From contig CAMQGK010000056.1 of the NCBI GenBank assembly GCA_947000775.1, positions 3,313,001-3,377,000 on the forward strand: DNA of 64,000 nt, read 5' to 3'. Below, piece after piece: positions 1 through 10,400 of the stretch (positions are counted from its first letter, which is position 1; every line of letters starts with the position of its first letter). Position numbers and translations under genes: made by a program. The DNA comes from Pterois miles. Lineage: Eukaryota > Chordata > Actinopteri > Perciformes > Scorpaenidae. Under the pieces are notes generated by a model that worked only from the letters and a program-made list of their open reading frames with translations, was not told the DNA's origin and searched no databases.

Positions 1-316
1 AAAGTGGGTGGGCTGACAACGAATAACCAAACCTAGACCTCTCTGAGGCTCTCCTCCAGTGTGTTTCCAATATATTGTGTTGATTCATATTTAAACTTGG
101 ATATGCTATTTTTCAGGGCATAGTTGTTTTTTTTTTTTTTTTGTAAATGTTAAAGAATTGACGCATTGTAATTATTTGCAAACTGCGAGCTCAGCTCAGA
201 GTGCCTGATTTTTCTGTATGTACATATGAATCCTCTAAAGAAAGAAACCTCTCTAAGAAACATGTCACGACTCTTTATTTGCTTTGTGATATTTAATTCA
301 TGGTTTCATATAAAAT

Positions 317-1228
317 CAGTGGTGGGGGGGAGTATTCAGTCCATTTACTCAAGTACTCAGTTCTTTTACTTATCAAAAATACTTTTACTTATTAAAATAC
401 TTTTATTCAGAGTAAAAACACTAAGTTAAAAACCTGTCATTCAAAAAAGCACTTAAGTAGAAGAAGAAATTTTAACATCAAAACTAGGGCTGTCCCAACT
501 CCCGAATACTATTGTTTGAGCTATATATTTAATAAATGAATAAAAACAAAGTATTTCAATACTGAATTGGAGGTCTGTTTCTACAGGATCAGTCAAAGCT
601 TTGAAGCATTCGTGTCATAACATACATCAAGTATCAAAAGTAAAACAACTCATGCAAAATAGCTCACTTCAAAATAATGTCTATTGTATTTATTGCTGCA
701 TTAATGTGTTCATCACTTAAATGTTGTAGGTGGTAAAGATGCAGCTAATTTAACTGCTTTATATATGCTACTGCTGGATAGATTATGAATTTACCCCCAG
801 AAATTAGTCAATAATAATAATGCATCATATACTTTGCTTTATTAATCAGAATCTGTAACGTAAGTAGTAATTACTGTTGTGAGATAAATGTAGTGGAGTA
901 AAAAGTACAATATTTGCCTCTGAAATGTAGTCGAGAAGAAGTATAAAGTAGCATAAAATGGAAATACTCCTTAATACTTGCACTTAAGTAGTATTTGCTC
1001 TGTAATAGTTCATGGTGGTTTCATATCAAATCAGTGATGAAGAAAGTACTCAGATCATTTACTAAAGTAAAAGCAATACCACAGTATGTAAAAGTAAAAG
1101 CCCTTCATTTACATGGAGTAAAAAGTACATTTGCCTCTGAAATGTAGTTGAGAAGTATAAAGTAGCATACAATGGAAATACTCTTAAATACTTGTTGCAG
1201 AGTAAATGTACTTAATTACTTACCACTG
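317..1228. repeat. hAT-like MITE, partly duplicated in tandem
   Basis: Begins CAGTGGTGGG at 317 and ends TTACCACTG at 1228, the imperfect terminal inverted repeats of a short non-autonomous element full of TACTTAAGTA and AAAAGTACAATATTTGCCTCTG motifs, a type widespread in percomorph genomes. A second 5' end (CAGTGATGAAG) occurs at 1032, and the internal segment ending AAATGTAGTTGAGAAG recurs, so one copy follows another. No coding capacity was seen. Confidence 0.7.
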
Positions 1229-2024
1229 TAAAATTGAAAGTGGGTGTTGTTTACCCAAAATTAGCATTCACTTACATGGCTAAGTACAGTATATTAGCTT
1301 AGAGCTATCATAGGAACCTGTTATGGACCTCTGTTGATAAATATCAGGTAAATATTTAGGTAAAACTAAATATTTAAGTCATCAGTTTGGCTTTGTTTGG
1401 ACAGTAATTCACGTTACCGCCCTTCGCCATCTTGTTAGTTCACTGACATAAGTTACTGAGGTGTTTTCAGTAAAGTTGTGAATTATTAATATTATTTACA
1501 CCAGTGCTTTTCCTGCCTTGAGCCAACATGTCTGTTGTGAAATGGATCTGCATCTCCTCTCTAATTAATACTCATTCAGACAAGGTGTACTCCACTACAA
1601 AAGTAACGTTACCTTCTTACCTTAAAACAACTGTAACAACTCGACCGTGAGTTGTTTTTAAACGACGACTGAAATTGACAGCTAACCAGCTGGCTAATGT
1701 TTTCGTTACGGTGTTTGTACGACAACATATTATGTTCATTATGAGTAAAAATATATCTATTACTTGTTAAATTTACGTTACCTGTGACTGTGAAAATCCA
1801 TCACCGACTCAGCCCCAGCGGAGGTGGACGGCTGAGCTCAGAGCAGCCAGTAGAGCCCAGAGGAGAGTCTGCACCTGAACGCACCATTCTCCTCTTAACG
1901 CTTTTCCTGTAGACAGTTAACGGATAAACCGATAGCAATTAAGCCGGTTATTGTTTTAAACGTGTCTTTCCGCCGTCGTGTTTGTAATTGTAGTGCGTGC
2001 AGCTTACTTTTGTGGTTGCTTTAG

Positions 2025-2335
2025 ATTTTTCTGACGGACATGAACGCGCTTTTTTGACCGCTTTCACAACTTCATCCTGCCGCTGGTGCGAGGGGAGGAC
2101 GGGGTCTGCGCCTGCACCTGTGGAGGGTAAGATACAGCCCAGCTGTAGCCTGTTACTAAATCACACCTTGTGAACCGCTGTTAGTGGCTGCTGCCATTCA
2201 ATAAGGATGCATCCACGCAGCGTTTATAATGTGTTTATCTCGTGGCTTTCAGCTCAGAGTATCAGTTTTCAGACTGATGCAGAGGAATGGAGCACATACA
2301 CCACCACACCTGTTCCCTCTGGTTTCTGTGGCTTC

Positions 2336-2396
<61 letters not shown>

Positions 2397-5300
2397 AACC
2401 TTTGACCTTTGGGTCATACAGGTCAGCTGTTGGTGGTGTCTGTCCTGCTGTTATAGACTGATTCCTCAGACTTCAGCTGATCAGGAAGAAGTCTGAGAAG
2501 CAGCTCCTGTCCACATAAATATAAAATAACAATAATAATGAACGAATGCCTCTTCACTAATAAACAAATAATGATTTGTTTCCCTTTTACCCTCCTTTAA
2601 AGTTGCCCCAAATGATACAGACAAAAGAAGTGGATGTAAAGGGGTTTCAGCGAAACTCAACAAATGAGCAGAATAACAAAATAAAGTTATTCTTGTAATG
2701 TAAATGTAATGCAGTTGCACTTATATTGTGGCAATATGGTGGTAACCTGTACTTAGAGATGCACCAGTATATCAGAACGATTTCTGCTTCTGTCAGCTTT
2801 AGTAGTTTTTTTTTTTTATTCCCAAAATTTGTAAGACTTGATTTTTTTAGAAGATTTTCAGGCATTTCAGTCATCAGTTTCAGACATCTCAGTCATCACG
2901 GGCGGGAAAGGCAGTTGTCTTATTTTCAATTATTGTGGCTTTATTGTCATTGATTAAATTGGTCATGAGACAAGATGTGTCAGGATCTGGGTGACTTGCC
3001 ACCTCTGCTCATCACTTTCCTGTGATACTCTGGCTAAGAGAAAAGATTACTTAAACTTTATTAGCATTGTCACATACTGTTCATACAGGTACATACATGA
3101 AATTTGACCTCTGCATTTAACCCATCTTGAACATTTTAGGAGCAGTGGGGTGTCATAAAGCACCCAGGGAGCAACTAAACAAGTAAAGATGACCCACTCT
3201 CCCACTGAGCCACAACCAGCCATCTATAATTACATTATTATGTATTTAAGAAAACCCCTCTGCCTCTTAGGCTCATGTAAAATGTGTCACATTATTAGGC
3301 TACGCAAACAAGGCTGTTTTTCTGAATTTCTGAGAAGTTGAAATTTTGGAAGTACATAATTTTTACCAAACAGCCACAAACTGTATTTCTATTGAGGCTT
3401 TTATACAAATTATCATATTAGCATGGTGTTGTACAACAGAGGTGTGAAGATATTAGATTTTCATATCAGCTAAAACATCACCTTATTACCTTTCAGCATC
3501 CATCCATCTGCAACCTCTGCTTTTTTTGTTCGGGGTTTGGGGGGGACTGAGCTGATCCCAGCTGACATTGGGTGAAGGCGGAGGACAGGTCGCAGGGCAC
3601 ATAGAGACAGACAACCATTCACGCTCACATTCACACCTACGGGCAATTTAGTGGCATCAATTAACCTAAACAGCATGTCTTTGGGCTGTGGGAGGAAGCC
3701 GGAGAACTCTGAGAAAACCCACGCTAACACGGGGAGAACATGCAAACTCTACACAGAAGAGCCCCCTTTTGTGTGCAAATCTCCCGGTAACCAGTGGCAA
3801 CTGCTCTGTCTGCTGCAGGCATCGAGTCTATCATGTCATCCCATATAACGGAGCCCAGTCCATGGTGGATTCCAGAGGAAACTACATTATGAGTGACATC
3901 ATGACCCGGCAGGAAATGAATGTGATAGTTGGACTGTTCTTAGGACTCTGCATCAGCTTGTTCTTGCAGTGGCTGGACAGAGTTTGGCACTCATGGCTGA
4001 AATCCTGGAGGGCAAACCAAATGAACGGTGAGTAAGAAGTCAGCTGAAACTCAACTTGCATGTGGGGTAAGCTTCGGGGGTTCCTGAAGAGATAGTGATT
4101 ATACAGTGTATGATACATATATATGCACCAATCAGCTGTAACATAAACAACATTTTGACCACTGACAGGTGAAGTGAATAACATTGGTGATCTTGTTACT
4201 ATGGCACCTGGCATTTTGTCCTTGAAGTTGATGTGTTGGGCAAGCGTAAGGATGTGAGCGACTTTGAAAAGGACCAAATTGTGATAGCTGGACGACTAAG
4301 TCAGAGCATCTCCAGAACTGCAGCTCTGGTCCAAGGAAGGACAACCGGTGAATTGGTGATAGGGTCATGGGCGGCAAAGGCTCATTGATGCACATGTGGT
4401 CAGTGTTGTCTGATCCAATAGAAGAGCTACTGTAGCTCAAATTGTTGAAAAAGTTCATGCTGGTTCTGATAGAAAGGTGAACGCAGTGCGTTGCAGTTTA
4501 TTGCATGTGGACCGGTCAGGTTGTCCATGCTGACCTAATGTTATATCTGATTGTTGTATGTAAGCTACAGCATTCTTTAGGTGAAAGTTTCCAACCTGGT
4601 GTAGCAGTAAAATTCATATATTGCTTTACAAAAAAAGGTTGTGTTTGTGGCTGGTGACAGTGATGTATAGAAAGTAGTACACAAAGAAGAAAAGGTTACT
4701 CTAACTTTATCAACAATAATTTTACAAAAACCCCAAAACAGAGGGAAAACAGATTTTTTTTTAGTATTTACCAAAATTAGGACCATTTGGATAAACTTTG
4801 TCTTATTACAGGTGATTCTGTCCTCAAAGAAATTTGCATCAATTACAGACTGAACACTGCAGTAAGCCTTTCAGCCTTTTAAAAGAGGGGTAAAAGAGGG
4901 TGTCACTGATACACCGGGTGCAAACAAATGGCCTCTTGAGAGCCTTTTTTCCCTCCCATTCCTCTCTTCCTGTGATAATAGCTGCTCTTAGAAATTAAAG
5001 GATCCACCCTCCTCACACTTCATCCACTAGCATCAGTACTGTTAATGTACATTCAGCTCTCAAACAGACTCCTGGTCATCTTAACTACATCCATCTATTT
5101 CTTTGTCATACCATCAAAATTAGATGTTTTTTTAATTATACTATACTTTTACTATTCAGATGTCTCACTCCCTGCCATCTCGCTCCACTTAATTGATGTC
5201 ATTTATCCCTCCCAACACACATATAAACACGAATTTAAGAGCCTTTCACCTGCCCAGTTTCTATGTCTTTCTTTCCAGACATGGCTTTCTGGTCATGGAT

Positions 5301-5409
5301 GCCCAAATTCAGTAACACAAGGGAGTTCTTCAGGCGGTGACATCCAAAACACACGGAGGACTCCGGGGGGAACATGCTGCACATCAATCAAGATGTGCCA
5401 TACTGTTAA
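2025..5409 (+). CDS. tmem240: TMEM240-like transmembrane protein gene, reading frame disrupted, 5' exon not found
   Basis: TMEM240 is a small vertebrate brain membrane protein; dominant variants in human cause spinocerebellar ataxia 21. Three exons are recognisable: 2025-2126, 3819-4027 and 5279-5340 (homology to 5409), with GT-AG borders and matching phases 2 and 1. Exon 2025-2126 carries DRFHNFILP and RGEDGVCACTCG, close to human DRFHNYILP and RGEDRVCHCNCG. The next exon carries HVIPYNGAQSMVD and a membrane segment GLFLGLCISLFLQWLD. The last has FWSWMPKF and NTREFFRR. Two defects are visible. The T-run at 2050-2055 has six T where five would join the ATG at 2040 (MNALF) to DRFHN. A TGA at 5338-5340 interrupts homology that resumes in the same frame (SGGNMLHINQ) up to TAA at 5407. 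The N-terminal exon expected upstream was not found. Divergence suggests a second teleost paralogue rather than the most conserved copy. Identity is secure; functionality is not. Confidence 0.78.
2338..2393. repeat. (GT)n microsatellite
   Basis: About 28 uninterrupted GT units, in the tmem240 intron. Open frames reading poly-Cys-Val across it are artefacts. Confidence 0.95.
3530..3775. repeat. Teleost interspersed repeat (probable LINE 3' end)
   Basis: Carries the phrase for GACAGACAACCATTCACGCTC, then TGGGAGGAAGCCGGAGAA and CACGGGGAGAACATGCAAAC, a sequence seen very widely in fish genomes as the tail of L2-type LINEs. It ends about 45 bases before the tmem240 exon at 3819. The family assignment is from memory. 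Confidence 0.65.
4130..4525 (+). mobile_element. Decayed Tc1-like transposase fragment (N-terminal DNA-binding part)
   Basis: Reading across stops and small deletions on the plus strand gives GKRKDVSDFEKDQIVIAG, LSQSISRTA and then a WSKEGQP-type segment, the paired-like DNA-binding region typical of fish Tc1/mariner transposases. The frame is broken in several places and the catalytic part is missing, so it is a relic. It sits in a tmem240 intron. Confidence 0.7.
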
Positions 5410-5996
5410 TGATATATAAATATAAAAAATACATTAAATTCAATAGTTGCTGTGTGGTGTTTTCTTTTCAATAGTCTAATATCCCTTGCATGTCTGTGTC
5501 CTAATACAACTTTATTTTTAAATATCTTTTGGCTGCTTTTGTAATATCATATCACACCATATCTTTGTGGTACATTGCAGTAAAGTCTGACTGAAACTGA
5601 ACCAGTTGCAGCGCACAACCACAGCTTCAGTTACACTGCATGTTTTATACCCCCATACCCCTGGATCTGTGGCCGCCAGCGACCCAGCCTCCTTAAATAG
5701 GACTTAGTGACCGCTAATGTAGCCTCGAGCCATTGGCCTCAATCAGATGAGCACTTCTTTCCAGCTCCACACACATTATATTCAAAGTTGCAGTCTTCAG
5801 CCCCAACCAAGGCTGAATCAAGTGACATCACTGGAGGCGATTGATCAGATTTTTCACTGCTCCCTCTGGAGACAAATGGTTTTATACAACTTTATTCACA
5901 TATGTAGTAGTACTCCCTGTCCTTAAGATTTGAAAATAATCTTAGATGTTTAAAATCAGGGGAGTTCCTTTCCAAAGCTGCAGTCGAGATCTATAA

Positions 5997-6533
5997 GCAA
6001 ATATGATAAAAAAAAAGAGTTATCTTTACAAAACGGTCACTATATCCTGACAGTAGTGTAGGAGACTTAAACATTTTCAGCAACATATTTTAGTGTAACA
6101 TTTAGATGTAAAATGAGAAACCTGGCAGCCATGTTGAAATCAGTCAAGCCAAAACCAAACACCGCCCACCAGCCGGAGCAAACTCTCTTGTTTTATAGCT
6201 TAACAGTTTACTACCAGATGTTTCTGAAACCATTTGAGGAGAGAAATAGTCATTACAGTAACCGAATATCGATTCATATTTGATCAGCGCTGCCTAGTTT
6301 GACCGTTTGACTTCACAGGTTTCACAAGCAGTGACTGATAGCTGCACAGAGACAGCTCGGCTCTGATGGGCGGTTTTCCTCCGCTGCTGTGAAATCTTGC
6401 AAACACCATCAGGAGCTCTAGGAGGACAGAGACGAACATAATTTTTTCATAGATTATCTATCTCGTGCACTACTGTCAGGATATAGTGACCATTTTATTT
6501 AAAAAATATAGATTTTTTTTTATCATATTTGCT
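5997..6533. mobile_element. Non-autonomous DNA transposon (MITE) with long terminal inverted repeats
   Basis: GCAAATATGATA at 5997 pairs with TATCATATTTGC ending at 6533. Inside, CGGTCACTATATCCTGACAG pairs with the region CTGTCAGGATATAGTGACC near 6475. The arms are roughly 65 bases. The core has no long open frame. A diverged relative, same orientation, lies near 24165-24612. Confidence 0.8.
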
Positions 6534-7164
6534 CAAAGTTATTGACCTCGGTTTCAAGCAATAAACTCTCAAGATGATTTTAAAACGAGGTGACCTTGTC
6601 GCAGTGTTATGAGCACACTGATAAAAACACTTCTGACAGGTTCACCTGGGGACGTGATGTCCGAAATGCCCTTAGCACCTCCAGAGCATTAACACTTTCA
6701 GGTGTTTCATTGAAGGAGTATTATGTCTTGCATTTCATTGCTTCTCAGTGCAGCTGTTTGTTTGTTTTTTCTTAAATAAAGCTGAATTGGAATTACGAGA
6801 TTCTTGGGTTATGTATGTGAACCCGCAGAAGGCATCCTATAATGTCTGACAGGGAGTTTTATCATGGGGCCTATTCCAAACCAAGGACAGCTTCACATCC
6901 TTGACTCAGCTCCCCCTCAGCCATTACTATGAAATATTGAAATCCCACATGGATTCCTATAGGAGGGGATGAGCATTGTATAAGGGTTATACTAATAGAG
7001 GTCATGCAACTGACTATTCAAAATGTAGTTTTCTGAAAGACATTTTAAAACTGTCTCAATTATTTAAGTGTGTTAAACAAAAATCAAAGCAACAGGTCGT
7101 GTAATATCATAAGGCAACTGTAAATCCCAAAACATCAGAACTTCTGTTTATAAAAACACATCCA

Positions 7165-7170
7165 TTTAAT
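7165..7170 (-). terminator. Candidate poly(A) signal of atad3
   Basis: ATTAAA read on the minus strand, about 295 bases past the atad3 stop. It is the closest good hexamer in the 3' flank. The assignment is by position only. Confidence 0.35.
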
Positions 7171-7462
7171 CATTTCAACAGAGACACTCATCTGTGCACA
7201 ACACTTATATACTGTAATTACCGACACACAGTCTGGTTTCTGTGTAAAGTACACTTTTACAATGTATACATTATATATTAGAATCAAAGAGTCTCAGACG
7301 TCATTTGTGTTTTGTAAAGGTAACCGATTATCTCCCCCGACATGCTGAACTCATCTTCTGTCACAGACAGTCCAACAGACGTTAAGACATAAACTTGACT
7401 AGGTAAAGGAGCGGGACACTAATCTTCCTAATCCGGGCCGCCCCAGTGAAGAAATCTACAAC

Positions 7463-10400
7463 TCAAACTGGCGTTCCATCCTTCGGAGGAGAAGGCTCAG
7501 TTTTGTCTTCCATCTTGCCCTCACTGTCAGCGGGGGCAGCAGGCTGGGCTAAACTCTCCGCTTCAGTCGCAGCCTCTGCTTTGACAGCATCTACAAGCTC
7601 CTGTCCAGCTGGGGTGGCACTTTTGCCTTCCGCTGATTGGTCAGTGTCTGAAGGAGGTGCTATACTTTCACCTTCTTGTTTCGTATTTATCTCAAGAGCT
7701 GGGGCGATCACCTCCTGAGCCTCAGGTGCCTCACCGAGGGGCAGAGTGAAGCCCATTTTGCCTCCAGCAGTCTCTCCAGCTGGGGGAGGTGTAAGGGTCT
7801 TGGCCTGAGCCTGCTCGTCTCCACGCAGCCAGTCCATCTTCTGAAGGTGCTGCTTGACAGCGTCGTCCACTCTAGCATCAATCATAGCCTCCGTCAGGAT
7901 GCCATCTTCAGAGGAATATGCTGCCGCCTACAAGAGAACATGACACATGATCTAAATCTATACTTGATATGTTATTACAGCCATGGATTCACTATGACTA
8001 CAGGGGACATACCTGCCAGGCCACGCCCAGTTTAGAGATCTCTCTTCCCGACATCCCATCTGTCCGCTTCGCTATCTCAGAGCACTTTTGACCATAGTCA
8101 AACTGTGCCAGCTTCATCCTCCTGCAAAAAAACACACACAAACAGATAGATGAGAGGGCAACAAAGTACATGCTTTTCACATAGTTTAGCTAGCCTGGGA
8201 ACAATTTTTTTCTGACTTTGTTGTGTTTTTGGAGCTCAGTTCAGTGCCTAATGAACCAAGTATGGACTGCTCCCCACCTTTCAGCGTTCGTCACACATCC
8301 AACATCTGTGTAATTAATACCTCGGCATGGTGGGCGCCGCTCCAGATGCCCAGCAGGCTGTTTCTTCAACCTTCATCTCAAAATAGCCCAAATCTAGTCC
8401 TCATCCTGACACGGCCTTTAAGCCAAGGATCACTCTATCAAATATTACACGTTTCCTCAAAGTCACTCTGAATTAATATATCTACATGTGAGTATTGGAT
8501 ATGGTGGCCTGAACCTAATTACTTGCTTCAGTATGCATCCTTAGTGCGCAGTGGCTTGGTGCCCTGTTTTAACAGCTGTGTTTTTGAGGACTGTACTCAC
8601 TGCCTCCCCCCTGTGGCGGGCTCCAGGACGTATCTGTCAAAGTACAACCGCACCAGCCTCTCCCTCTCATCAGGACCCGGCAGAGCGAAATTGACTATTT
8701 CATCGATACGGTCGTTTATGGCCCAGTCAAACTGCTCTGGTTGGTTACTGGCCAACACCAACATGAACCTTCCAGAAAAAAAAACACAGAAATTGAGCAG
8801 TTTAGAGATGTGCAGGGAAGTAGCTGAGGTTGTCCAGCCAAGCTAAAATAAAGTGAACCACACACTTACAGGGACAGCTCAGGTGTTGTGACTTGAGGTT
8901 GTATCAGTGTGTTACTTACAGTAGATGATGTCGGGACGCCATCAGTTTGGAGAGTCAGAAGCACCAACACTGGAGCAAAGCAATACAGTGATGGGGATGG
9001 CAGAAAAAAATTTGTTAAAGTGTACGCCATATTTACAATATTTTCACAGCTTTATCTTGCCGTCAGACAGCCCTTTCCTTCTCCTTTCCAATGGGGAACT
9101 GAACTGAAGGTGAAACTATACTCTCCAATGCTAACAGACTAAGATGACAAAAACAGTATAAATATGTTTACCTTTGAGCTCAGTTCGCTGTTGGAAAACA
9201 TTCTAAATATAGCGTACACTTGAGCAGGTATCAACTTTTTCAGGTGAGCCTTTCTTTTAGGTGGCTAAAATATGTTTTTCTGCTGTCCCCATCCACAGCA
9301 GTACATTACTTTCTCCAGTGTCGGTGCTCCAGACTGGTCACGTACCGACCCTCATCCACTATTAGTAATACACCTGCTATGGATGTATAAGTACCTCATA
9401 CAACCCCACTTCAAAAACACCCAAACTATCTCTTTAATGTTTAATTTGTACAGAATATAATTTTTTTTTTTTTTTACTTGTTGCTCTGCTCTCCGGTGCG
9501 ATACAAGAATGCATTCAAAGTGGCTCTGAGGTCTTCACTGATTTTCTCCTACAAAAAACGAGCAAAGATATCATGTTATGCAGTTATAGATATGTCAAGG
9601 ACAATTTATAGGGTAGGGAAATATATTTTATAGGTTTCGGGAAAATGAAATACATGCAGACTTACAGTGGATCTCTTGCGAAGGAATGCATCAGCTTCAT
9701 CAACAAAAAGCAGAAGTCTGTAACAGGATAAAAACACACTTTATCTGCTGATATTATATCTGGAGTGGGCAGTATTGCTGTCTGTATATTTGTCCATTTA
9801 ATAGAAAATCAGGTAGCTTACCCGCGTCGACTTGTACCAGCCCAGTCAAACACTTTGTGCATGGCTGTCACACCATCACGGCCCATGGGTGCCACGTCAC
9901 CACCGGTCATAATTGCGTAGTCCATCCCAGAATGCACTGCCAGCTTCTACTCAATACAAAAAGAAATGCCTCACAGTGAGACAAACAACATTTTCCATAA
10001 ATGTAAATGTTTACATCATTCATCTTTTAGGTCTCAAGTGTACCTTAGCAAAGAGAGTTTTGCCCGTGCCGGGAGGGCCGTACATGAGGATATTCCTGTA
10101 CAGGCCGTGGTTCTGCCTTGTGTTTCTTGTTGCTATGGCGATGTCACGTACACGCTCTTCCAGGGACGGCTAAGAGACAGAAAGATGCATTTATATCAAT
10201 ATGTTACCTTAAAAAATGCATGTTGGGCACATCCTTTGTAAAGATGTTGATGTCCACTTACACTGAGCACAACTCCCTCGAGGGCATCCTGAGGTTTGCT
10301 CCTCAGCCGTTTAACCGTCTAAATAGTTCACAGAGAAAGTATTATTAGCATATTAGAATCTGCAGTTAGCAAAATAAGCAAAGGATCAATTGCTGATTAG

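Noticed and set aside
2207..2496. Open frames rich in Cys-Val across a GT repeat
   Set aside because: They are translations of the (GT)n microsatellite; no homology outside it.
3882..4458. Minus-strand open frames of 108-131 codons
   Set aside because: They are antisense to the tmem240 exon and the Tc1 relic; residues show no family resemblance.
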